Below, in pieces: positions 32,740 to 43,200 of a stretch of 64,000 bases of DNA (position 1 is the first letter of the stretch; the number at the start of each line of letters is the position of its first letter). The notes beneath the pieces were generated by a model that was not told the DNA's origin, did not search any database, and was given only the letters and a program-made list of their open reading frames with translations. The stretch is from NCBI RefSeq assembly GCF_032854445.1, contig NC_088306.1:18323764-18387763 (forward strand), in the 5' to 3' direction. The position numbers and the translations under genes were made by a program. The stretch is from Liolophura sinensis (taxonomy: Eukaryota; Mollusca; Polyplacophora; Chitonida; Chitonidae).

Positions 32740-34255
32740 GAGGTTACTAGTTTGAATCAGCGACTTGCATGTTTGTCAGGGACAACGAGGTTACCAGTTT
32801 GAATCCAGCAACTGCAAGTTTGTCAGGGACAATAAGGTTACCAGTTTGGATCCAGCGACTGCATGTTTGTCAGGGACAACAAGGTTACCTGTTTGAATCC
32901 AGCGACTGCATGTTTGTCAGGGACAGCGAGGTTACTAGTTTGAATCCAGTGACTGCATGTTTGTCAGGGACAGCGAGGTTACTAGTTTGAATCCAGCGAC
33001 TGCATGTTTGTCAGGGACAGCGAGGTTACCAGTTTGAATCCAGCAACTGCATGTTTGTCAGGGACAGCGAGGTTACTAGTTTGAATCCAGCGACTGCATG
33101 TTTGTCAAGGACAACAAGGTTACCAGTTTGAATCCAGCGACTGCTTGTTTGTCAGGGACTATGAGGTTACCAGTTTGGATCCAATGACTGCATGTTTGTC
33201 AGGGACAACAAGGTTACCTGTTTGAATCCAGGGACAATGAGGTCATAAGCTGGAAGCTAGCGACTACTTGTTTGTCTATTACAATGAGGTTACCCGTTTG
33301 AATACAGCACTTCTGGTTTGTCAGTTACAGTGAGGTTAAAAGTTGGATCCTAGCGACAGCTTGTTTGTCTGTTACAATGATGTTAGCAGATTGAATCCAG
33401 CACCTTCTGGTTTGTCAGTTACGATGAGGTTATAAGCTGGAAGCTAGCGACTGCTTGTTTGTCTATTACGATGAGGTTAGCAGGTTGAATCCAGCTTCTT
33501 CTGGTTTGTCTGTTACGAGGTTACAAGTTGGAACCTAGTAACTGCTTGTTTGTCTAGTACAATGAGGTTAGCAGGTTGAATCCAGCACTTCTGGTTTGTC
33601 AGTTACAGTGAGGTTACAAGTTGGATCCTAGCGACAGCTTGTTTGTCTGTTACAATGATGTTAGCTGTTTGAATCCAGCACCTTCTGGTTTGTCAGTTAC
33701 AATGAGGTTATAAGCTGGAACCTAGCAACTGCTTGTTTGTCTGTTACAATGATGTTAGCCGTTTGAATCCAGCACTTCTGGTTTGTCAGTTACAGTGAGG
33801 TTACAAGTTGGAACCTAGTGACTGCTTGTTTGTCTAGTACAATGAGGTTAGCAGGTTGAATCCAGCACTTCTGGTTACATTGAGGTTACAAGCTAGATCC
33901 TAGTGACGGCTTGTTTGTCGGTTACAATGAGGTTAGCAGTTTGAATCCAGCACCTTCTGGTTTGTCAGTTACAATGAGGTTATAAGCTGGAACCTAGCGA
34001 CTGCTTGTTTGTCTGTTACAATGATGTTAGCAGTTTGAATCCAGCACCTTCTGGTTTGTCTGTTACAATGAGGTTACAAGGTGGAACCTAGCAACGGCTT
34101 GTTTGTCTGTTACAATAAGGTTAGCAGTTTGAATCCAGCACTTCTGGTTTGTCTGTTACAATGAGGTTACAAGTTGGAACCTAGCGACAGCTTCTTTGTC
34201 TATTACAATGAGGTTAGCAGTTTGAATCCAACTCCTTCTGGATTGTCTATTACTG
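32740..34255. repeat. Two-tier minisatellite: ~47-bp monomers, then ~94-bp dimers
   Basis: From 32,740 to about 33,245 a ~47-bp unit repeats (GTTTGTCAGGGACAACGAGG, TTACCAGTTTGAATCCAGC, GACTGCAT). From there to 34,255 two diverged versions alternate (AGGTTAGCAGTTTGAATCCA / GCACTTCTGG and AGGTTACAAGTTGGAACCTA / GCGACTGCTT) as a ~94-bp dimer. Each unit has a B-box-like GTTTGAATCC or GTTGGAACC core. Confidence 0.93.
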
Positions 34256-34696
34256 GGACAAACACCTTTCAAAAAAAACTTTTTTTTCTTAAAAATCAGC
34301 TCCAAAGTAAATTTGAGCTGTTATAGAGCCGGTACTATAAATCACAGTTCAATTTGAAAAGTATCGTTTTGTAGAGCAAAGATGGAAGTTTATTTCTATA
34401 TAAGTTTCGTTTCTTTAACACCAGCGGTATTCTGTTCGCACATTTACAAATATATGCAATCTTGGACATTTCCACTTAAGATTGTAAATTGTGGCAAAAC
34501 TGTAAAAGACCTATTGACACATTGACAGGTGTTTTAGTTCAAACTACACCAAGCAGCATACTTTTGACGTTCAAATTCAAAAATTACTTGTCACGTGACT
34601 ACATATGCAAATAGGAGAACTTTTACAATTCTTTTACATATACATGTATGCCCAAGTTTTGCAAACTTTATTTGGCGACTCCTGTTCTGTATACCC

Positions 34697-35026
34697 CTCC
34701 GAGTTGGGGGCGGTAGTTCCAAGGTCAATCCTAGGTCGTGTTAAAAGAGGAAGTTGTTACGTCCTTGCTTGGCGTTCAGCATGAAGGGGATGGTGCAACG
34801 AGTGATTGACCCGTATCAGTATAATGGCTTGTGCGGGGCAGCTTAGTTGCCTTCAGAACGACGTCTCGGTGAAGCAGCACTAAATACAAGCTGAGGAAAT
34901 CCCTCCTGCAACAAGGAGGCACATGACATGCACTCTCAGGACTCCTTCCTCGTCATATGACTGGGTAAGGCTTAGGCTAAGGCCCTAAATTGTTAAGTAA
35001 GATGTTAAACCCCAAGCACTCACTCA
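34697..35026 (+). mobile_element. Second-family SINE, near full length
   Basis: GTTCCAAGGTCAATCCTAGG (B-box region), GTGTTAAAAGAGGAAGTTGT, GCGTTCAGCATGAAGGGGAT, CCTCCTGCAACAAGGAGGCA and the tail GATGTTAAACCCCAAGCACT, then CACTCA. It is the inverse orientation of the copy at 14,532. Confidence 0.88.
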
Positions 35027-35500
35027 ATCTGCACATTAAATTTTAGCTTGCACAAATTGGCCATTCTGGAGAAGAAGACGTTTAAACGATTTAGGCACGT
35101 CACAATATGGTCAAAAAATTAAGTCATGCTAAAAGTTAAATCTTGTGCAGAAAAGTCTTCCCATGTATTTTAACCATGATAAAGTTTTCCTACCTCTGTA
35201 GTATTTGTGGTTTTCATACAGTTACAAAAAGTGAGGCGTGAGAAAAAGAACAATAATAATTCGTATGATATCAATAGGCTTTCCAAGCTTTTAGCTTGTA
35301 CGCCTAATCAATAAAATAAAAAATCTAATTGCTGTTGTGCAAATCGTGAAGCCTGGTGATGACATAAATCAGTCAGAATCCTGGTTTCAATGGTGGACAT
35401 TTTCCTACAGATTGCTGATTCAGGTCTAACTTGAACTGACCTTTGTGCTCATTTACCAGACTCTCCCAAAATCACCATCACAAAGTCAGGAATATTCATG

Positions 35501-35763
35501 TATTATTTATCTGATTGGTGTTTTATGGTATACTCAAGAATATTTCGCTGATACAATGGTGGTCCGCATTATTGTGGTAGGAAACTGGACAGAGTCTGGG
35601 GGAAACCCAGGACCATCTGCAGGTTGCTGGCAGACCTTCCCACGTACAGAGGAAAAGGAAGCCAGCATGAGCTGGACTTAAATTCACAGCTACCACATTA
35701 GTCGGAGGCTCCTGGGTCATTGCAACATGCTGGCACACGAACCACCTTGGCCACGCAGGCCCC
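35501..35763 (-). mobile_element. V-SINE, near full length
   Basis: On the plus strand: tail ATTATTTATCTGATTGGTGT, ACTCAAGAATATTTCGCTG, core, GCCAGCATGAGCTGGACTT, then the head (CACCTTGGCCACGCAGGCCC). Confidence 0.88.
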
Positions 35764-35980
35764 TAAAATTCAAGAATAAAAATGGAGTAAACATCTTGGG
35801 TATGAATTATTTTAGGCAAGGGCAAGTTACCCGTACACAAACGATTGCTGACCTGACTTTCCATAATACAAAAATATGGTACTATGGTATTAAATGACAC
35901 TGTGGTATATGAAGAATTAAATATACTTCACAAAAAAAAAGCGCTCACGAGAGGCACTACTAGGTGAACATGTACAACTT

Positions 35981-36040
35981 AATCAGAATCAAGGAGAACG
36001 TGTCGGTTAAAAAAGGTTAAATTTAAGGTGACAAACAGGA
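35981..36040 (+). repeat. Dispersed repeat D copy
   Basis: AATCAGAATCAAGGAGAACG, TGTCGGTTAAAAAAGG, TTAAATTTAAGGTGAC. Confidence 0.5.
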
Positions 36041-36539
36041 GAGTTCTTTTTTTTTAAAGATTTAATTAGCAATAAATCAGTGGGAACTGTACAGAGGGGC
36101 TACCAGATCTGACTGGAGAAACCCGTTACTTGTAGTTCCACCCACAGATGGATGGTTATGTATTAGTTTGGCACTGCAAACCGAGTCACTACTTCTTACA
36201 CAAAAGCTCATTGACACAAATGCATAGTAGCAACTTTCATTCTCTTTCACTTTGAACTGTTACAAAAAAAAACACCATTATTAATATCAAATGAGAAATA
36301 CTGGCAAACTATACTGGTAGACTTGATATTTAAACATTGACTTTCAGTAACATCAATCAATCTGTGCCTTCAAACTTGTGAAAAAGTATATAAGCAAATG
36401 AATATAAATCTGCTTAATGGAAAAGGCCTCTAAAAATCAAAGCAGCCATAACTAAGTAGACAACTTCAAACTAAGTATAAATATACTTTCATTTCTTTTT
36501 TTAAATTTTTGTGAAAGGTGCTCAAACAGTTGAATTCTA

Positions 36540-36764
36540 AGGTGGGCTTTATGGGCCATACTATCAGAGGTTAGGAACTCTGACATCACACGGAGTTTAC
36601 CCAACTCTAATCACCACACTGAATATATGAATAACTCGATTTACCCATGTGTGAAAGTTTACTGAAATAATATTCCCAAAAATTCCTTCCTACTGGTGAA
36701 CACAGGAAAAAACTGTGACGTCACAGTTCCTGGATACCGTCAGTATGGCTCATAAAGCCCACCA
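36540..36764. mobile_element. MITE-like element D with 22-bp inverted ends and TA flanks
   Basis: The left end AGGTGGGCTTTATGGGCCAT is matched at the right end by the complement of ATGGCTCATAAAGCCCACCA. TA lies immediately outside each end (36,538-36,539 and 36,765-36,766), the target duplication of Tc1/mariner-type elements. There is no open frame inside. Confidence 0.8.
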
Positions 36765-37629
36765 TAGTTTTCAAATATTTGAATGCCTTTCAACACTTCT
36801 CAATAAAATTTGAAAAAATAAAGGAAAGTATTTTTACGCATACTTTTCAGTTGTCTTTATGATGAGCCTTATTTAACATTTTACCTTTCTTTTACTTTAA
36901 AAAGATTACAGATATGAGCAATATCGGTATGTAAAATGCTACAGGAATCAATGAATCATTTCACAAAATACACCAAAAACAGAATGTCAAAACTGATAGG
37001 GGAGTTCTGAGTTCGAACTCTTAATCGCTAAAGGTAATAAAAAAATCCTATTGTTGATCTGTCAGAAATGTTAAACAATTATTTTTGACTACATTTATGT
37101 AAGAGTAAATGGAAAACAATTTATGTACGAGTAGACAACCAATGAAGAAAATTGAAAAGCTGAGCATTTGTGAACTTTAAGAAATTCCTGGAGGAATAAA
37201 TAAATCGGCCCATTTCACGTCAAAATTGTACAGCATATTGTCAGAAAAGCGTTGTTAACAGGAAATAAATGTTTCAGCGATAAATGCTACCAATTTGTTA
37301 AAATTCTTGTCCAGTTTTCTGTGCGACTGTCTCTTAACCACCTCACTTGAACAAGCTTAAAGGTTTCACGTCAGGCCCCATGTTAAAAGATAGGATGTCT
37401 AAAATTAAACTGGTGGACTAGCGAGCCGGCAGACAGGACAACTAACTTAAATTGCTTAGTTGCAGCCAAAAACATATTCTGTATGCCGATTTACAATGTT
37501 CATGTAGTCTCTAAGTCTCCAATCTAATCTAAGGTACAACGTTGATGACTTCAGGGAGACTTATGTGAGCAAATACTAGAAGTGTGATGATAATACTAAA
37601 AAACATTGTATGTCTTAACAATTTACAGT

Positions 37630-37830
37630 TACCACACTGATTAATGTATGTCAATTACACAGTAGTCTACAAATTTAGATACCACACTGATTAATGTATA
37701 TCAATTACACAGTAGTCTATAAATTTACAGATACCACAGATTACTGTATATCAAAAGACTGTAAAGTCTTCGAATTTACCGACACCTCTTTGATTACTTT
37801 ATATCAATCACACAGTAGTCAAAGTACAAA
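37630..37830. repeat. Tandem repeat, ~60-bp unit, about 3 copies
   Basis: Copies share ACCACACTGATTAATGTATA, TCAATTACACAGTAGTC and AAATTTACAGATA, with decay toward the right. Confidence 0.8.
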
Positions 37831-37915
37831 TTTACAGATATTATATGCCTTGGATGACTTGATTGTAGTCTACCAACTTTACATATGACTGTCAACTACA
37901 CATGTATGGCTCTCA

Positions 37916-38398
37916 TATTAAAGGCAAAGAAAACACTAACATGAAGTATATGTCAGAAGAAATCACGTTAAAAACTCTCCACAAAAATAATTCGATTTAT
38001 TTTTTGTTCGAATTTTTTTCAACCCAGAAAAATGCATTTCAAACTTTGGATTCTAGGGATGACTTATTGAGTGACCATATTCGGCCCAGTGACATCACAT
38101 CAGGTTTTTGCCACTTAACCCGCATAAATCGCTTGATTTCATCATTTTAAACGCATATACATGTTGATCTGCACTCGCCAAATGGATCATGAAACAAACT
38201 GTTTCAAGGGAAAAATACGGACGTGATGTCAACGATACTCTTTGGGTCATTACAGACCACCATAGACTTTCATGTTTTAAAACCATTTTGCTCGGTTGGA
38301 AAAATTCTAAAGAAATAATTGGAATCATTTTCATGGACAGTGTTTAATGGTGTTTCACCCGATATACACTTCATTTTAGTGTTTTCTTTGCCTTTGAA
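37916..38398. mobile_element. TIR element C (MITE-like), ~480 bp, complete
   Basis: The left end AAAGGCAAAGAAAACACTAA then ATGAAGTATAT is mirrored at the right by ATATACACTTCATTTTAGTG then TTTTCTTTGCCTTT. A related left half lies at 51-370. No coding capacity. Confidence 0.82.
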
Positions 38399-38908
38399 TG
38401 ACAACAAAATTCATCTACATCCACAAATTTGTAGCTGAAACAGTGATGTGCACTACAAACCTAACATTTCCAATTGATCTTTTTTTTATATCAATCAACA
38501 AGAGTTCAAGTAAACAAAACATATGTATGTGTATGTATGTATCCACCAAAAATTAAAACTCTTCGTGGAAAACAATTGGAGATATATCCTGAACACGAAT
38601 ACGGACAGACAGACGGACAAAATTGCTATAACATAATACACACCTACCTAATGGCAGGAGTGTATCAAAAAAATACCATCAAAACACTCAAAGCATAATT
38701 ATAATAAATGCAAAGATAAAGCCAGCGAAATAGTAGAGTAACATTGAAACAACTTCCAAACTTATTACATGATTAATAGTGGAAATACAAACGAATCTGA
38801 AGTTCAGTAAATAAACCAGTGGTACAAGTGTTTAACTTATGTCAGAGTGGGTTTCACTGTTCAAGGCCAGACATCCAGGCACTTGCTGTTGTACTCAATC
38901 TGACAAGC

Positions 38909-38914
38909 TTTATT
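38909..38914 (-). promoter_or_regulatory. TMEM254: Candidate poly(A) signal of TMEM254
   Basis: TTTATT on the plus strand reads AATAAA on the gene strand, about 1.2 kb past the stop. Other AATAAA motifs exist closer in (for example near 38,997), so the site is tentative. Confidence 0.35.
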
Positions 38915-39265
38915 CATGAGGACACAGCAGCGAAAACTTTATCTAAATAAGATGGGAGATTATGAATGTACAAATCTCTCAGGTTCAAAACCAGGTTTTA
39001 TTGATGTTTACAATTTACTTATGCTTTATCTAACATGTTATAATTTCTGGTTATTATCAACCATATTTCTAGGAATATTACCCCATGTTCTTCATTTCCT
39101 TTTATGTTCCATTGTTATCGTTATCTTCTTGTTGCTGCCTCATATCAGCAAAGCGTCTGGATGTGCACAGTCTTGAGATGAAGACATTATTTAACTATAA
39201 ATATCATATGTTACATTTCTTCTCCAAATTATGTAATGATATGGCAATAGCTCTAAATGATCACA

Positions 39266-39267
<2 letters not shown>

Positions 39268-39334
<67 letters not shown>
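39268..39334. repeat. (TA)n microsatellite, about 33 units
   Basis: An uninterrupted TA run in the 3' flank or 3' UTR of TMEM254. Confidence 0.98.
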
Positions 39335-39339
<5 letters not shown>

Positions 39340-40148
39340 CCTATGATGATTTGTATTTACACACTCCCTATAGCAAACGCCAAGTCTGAGGGGCTTTCTA
39401 AAATCCTTGCAAGTATTTAATACCATTCCAAGAGATTTAATGTTCCTATTTCTCTTTGCACCCCCAGTCACAAGTACATGTATACATCTGAATAAGAATC
39501 AAACTCTGCTGTGAATACAAATACTAGATCAGTTGCAATAAACTGTACGGTAAATGTATTGTTTGAAAATACAAATCCTGAAATTGCAAATCTCTCAGAA
39601 AGAAAGGATTAAAGGTTTAGCAAACATTTCACAAAGATACACATCTGGTGAGAATTTCACACAAACATGGTGTGATCCCTGGGAAATCCCTCTTGGACCC
39701 TTGCCAAAGGGGGATAACTCAATGATGTTGTTCAATAATTCATCTTACGCAATTCTCTCACTACTATATGTTATATGCTCAGTTCACTATATTACATGAT
39801 TTTACTCTGGGATTACAAAGAGAGACTTACATGTACATCAACATGGAAATACACATTCAAAATTCAGGCAGAAGGGTGAAAAATGCAAACAGAATTTTGC
39901 CCAAATTGACACCACCATGATCTTTTTCATGAATTAATAATTTCGACATGAAAAAAACAAAAAAACAGTTCAATACACTGGGATTTCTTCTGTCACGTAT
40001 TCAAACTTAAAACACCAAAACACAAATCTGTCCATAAACATCATCAGTACTGTGCATGTGAACATCTTTTAAATTACAAAATTTCCAATTTCAAGATTTA
40101 GCTGGTACAAATTTTATACAAACTGTGAAAACAAAACAGTCGCAAAAG

Positions 40149-40281
40149 TTATTTTGCCTTTGCACTGCCCGGAATAAAAGCTATTTTCTTCTGTGAAACC
40201 AGTCGAATCATTGAAGCAAAACCGAACAGCAAAGTTTGGACGGTCCATTTTAGCGTTGTCATGGTTTCCATCCTCCTGCTC
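40149..40281 (-). CDS. TMEM254: TMEM254 exon 4 (last)
   Basis: Acceptor TGCGTTTTCAG. It encodes RSRRMETMTTLKWTVQTLLF, GFASMIRLVSQKK and the tail to TAA. It matches the family's LLWFLQTFFFGIASLTIL. Confidence 0.9.
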
Positions 40282-43200
40282 CTGAAAACGCAAAACTGAC
40301 TCAATAAATCCCAAAACTGTTCATTCTGTCCAGAGGACTCCTTTCACTTCTGTTTTTGATCTCTTTGTTCATTTGATTGTTGTTAAACGCTACATAGTGT
40401 ATTCATTTGCGCCTCTGTGGGGTATCATACACATTATCTGCTGTCCTGTTGAGCAAATATTGTACACATGGTTAGGTCGATCATGCATATGGGGTTGTGA
40501 TATGATGATATGGTGGAGATAGCAAGTGGACAATATGGGCGTCCATAGCTGTGTACACAGAAGTAATACATTACCTGCAAATTCTGAAGGCTATCACAGC
40601 TTCTAGGGCATGTAAACTCCAAGCTGCTATAAACCTGGAAAGAGAATAAAATGGAAAGAGAACAAAATTGCATGAGTGTACCAAATAGAAATAACAGGAC
40701 AATTTCTGGTGAGGACAATTTAGTTTCCTTGGGTGATCGCATTATGTTTTTGGTTTGAAGATGACTAACTTAACTCTTTAACCTTTTCGCATATGAAAGA
40801 GAAACTTTCAAAGCAATTTATCCACATTTATAAATTGATTTTGGAGACAAACTACATTGGCTGGATTGGTCATTTTCAAGCTTCACAAAAAGTATATTTT
40901 TATCAATCTGCACAGAATAATGCCTTTAGAATATGCGTGAATAAACACCTTGCAAACATGCGAATAGGTTGAAGAATTACTGTAATCAACATGAACGAAA
41001 AGGGCACTGCACTTCACGTTGACGTCCTGTGTACTCTGAGAAAATCCTAATCACCTTCACTGTCAATAATCTTCTACGTCCATGTGTCCTGACTGACTGA
41101 TTGATAGATTGACTGATTTGGGTTCAATGCTGAATATTTCACTTTTACATGTCACATGCAAGATTTCATCCTCAGCAGGAAAAAACAGTTAGGCAGGGGA
41201 ATTTTGAAAATTCCTTGCCTGCTTGAATGACTGAAAGACAAGCAACCTGATTGCTTGATATTTGGTTTACACTGAACATAAAAACTCTACGAGTACTGAA
41301 TTTCACCTAAAGTTCGGTACTGTAATTCTTCAACCTTTCCGCATGTATGCAAGGTGTTTATTCAATCATATTCTAAAACATTATTCTGTGCACTCTGATA
41401 AAATTATACTTTTTATGAATCTCCAAAAATGGTTAATCCAACCAATGCAGTTTTGTCTCCAAAATCTAATAATAGACGTGCATTTCTTGCGCTGAAAGTT
41501 GCTCTTTCATATGCGAAACAGTTGAGGAACCAGGGTATGTAAAAATGCCATTTTAGAAGAACAATAAGGTATTAAATCTACTTCTGATGCCAACCCTTAA
41601 TTTTTTCTGATAACAATTTATTCAAAATTATGCAAAGTTTACTAAAAACTGCAAGGAGGATGAATCAATCAGAATTGAGCAAAATGTGTCACCTGAAAAA
41701 TGTTAAACTTTTAGGTAAAAATACAGTAATTATTTTGTCATGAATCATTCATTTATGATTAATAAACAGTAAACTGTATTTTTTTATTTTCATTTCAAAA
41801 CATGAATATATACATTCTGCCCAAAAAATTCATACTGTGTTTGATCAGCATTGTCACAATCTAAGCAAGTTTACTTTGTAACAACTTTAAAATAATGACA
41901 TTTCAAGACCAATGTGTTGTACTCTTCTGTAGACAAGCATAAATTTGTGAATACTGCAAATTTTCAACTTTTCAACCACTAAAGCAATTTTTTTAGTGGA
42001 ATTTAGGCATATAATTATTATGAAAATGACGCAAAAAAAAAAAAATGATTTTGTTGTCATACGTGTGTCATCAAAGATGTTAACTTCACAAAAATGTGCA
42101 AATTATTTCTTTACACCTCATAGTTCTCTCAGGATGTTTTGAAACACTGGTTGCACCCGGCAGTTAAAACAGTGGATGAATCTGGGGATAAGACTTACAA
42201 ATAACTGATGCACTTTGGGTAGGTCACACCTACATATGTCCCAAACTGGCCCACTGGTCCTAAATACCTGGGAATGTATGTTGGAAAGAAACGTGACATC
42301 TGTAAATAAACAAGAAAAAAATCTCGTAACACAAAGATTATCTGCTGCATAATTCAATATTCATGATGCACACAAGTATGAGTACAGTGTCTTATATTCA
42401 GTTGCAATTCTACGGTCTGATCATTAATTATGATCTATAAGGTGCTTTAGTATACTGAACAAAAATATAAACCCAACCTTTTTGTTTTGGCAATATTTCA
42501 CAAGGTAATGCTGTGATTATTGTCAGCATAGTACTGAGGGGTGGCCAACAGCAAAACCCTGTATCAGCGTACATTCTAGTCTCCAAAACCAAAGTGTTGT
42601 CGATTTCAAGACTATTCACAATTTTAACACGTTTTGACAGGTATGGCCCTATCTGTTGTATTCAGTGATATCCGAAGTCTTCCCTGGCATGCCTTACCCT
42701 CAGGTGTACTAAAGTCACACGTACAGTACAACTTGTAAAAAGGCACAATGCCTAAAAAATCAACGAGAGCGTGCCATCATGCTCAATGTTGGAACGACCC
42801 TCAGAGCCAGAACCCTTAATGTTAATGTGTCAATGATTAGTCATCTCAGCAGACATAATGAAGCATTTGGCACGACAGCTAATCGCCCACATGCCCGCCG
42901 ACTGCGGGTAATGACCCCCGACAAAGACCACCACATTCGCCTCCTTCAGCTCCGCGACTGTTTCAGGCCAGTCACTGCCACAGCTTATGAAACAGTCGGA
43001 CTTTCCGCTGAATTTCCGCTCAAACGTTTCGGATTCGCCACAGAGAAGCAAATTTGTGAGCCTGTAGGCCACCCCAGGGTATACACCTTACCCCTGTGTG
43101 ACACCAGAGCCAGCACAACTTATCTTAACAGCCATGTTCGTTGGCCTTTGGCACGATGGCGGCGTGTTATGTTTTCAGATGAATCCTGTTTTCAGCTACA

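Larger units (their letters stand above)
32196..38900. other. Spacer between the convergent FARP and TMEM254 genes
   Basis: No coding exon was found. It holds tRNA-like SINE fragments (32,243-32,470), a 1.5-kb minisatellite (32,740-34,255), two SINEs (34,697-35,026 and 35,501-35,763), a repeat D copy, two inverted-repeat elements (36,540-36,764 and 37,916-38,398), and a short tandem duplication at 37,630-37,830. The stretches 34,260-34,690, 35,770-35,980 and 36,770-37,620 show nothing recognisable. Confidence 0.65.

Noticed and set aside
40434-40742. 102-codon minus-strand frame as a gene
   Set aside because: It reads the TMEM254 exon at 40,575 in the wrong frame and continues into introns on both sides.
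42204-42272. Alternative reading of TMEM254 exon 2 from the inner CAG acceptor (VFRTSGPVWDICRC)
   Set aside because: That frame gives no family match and does not join its neighbours; the outer acceptor at 42,300 gives the conserved IPRYLGPVG motif in phase.
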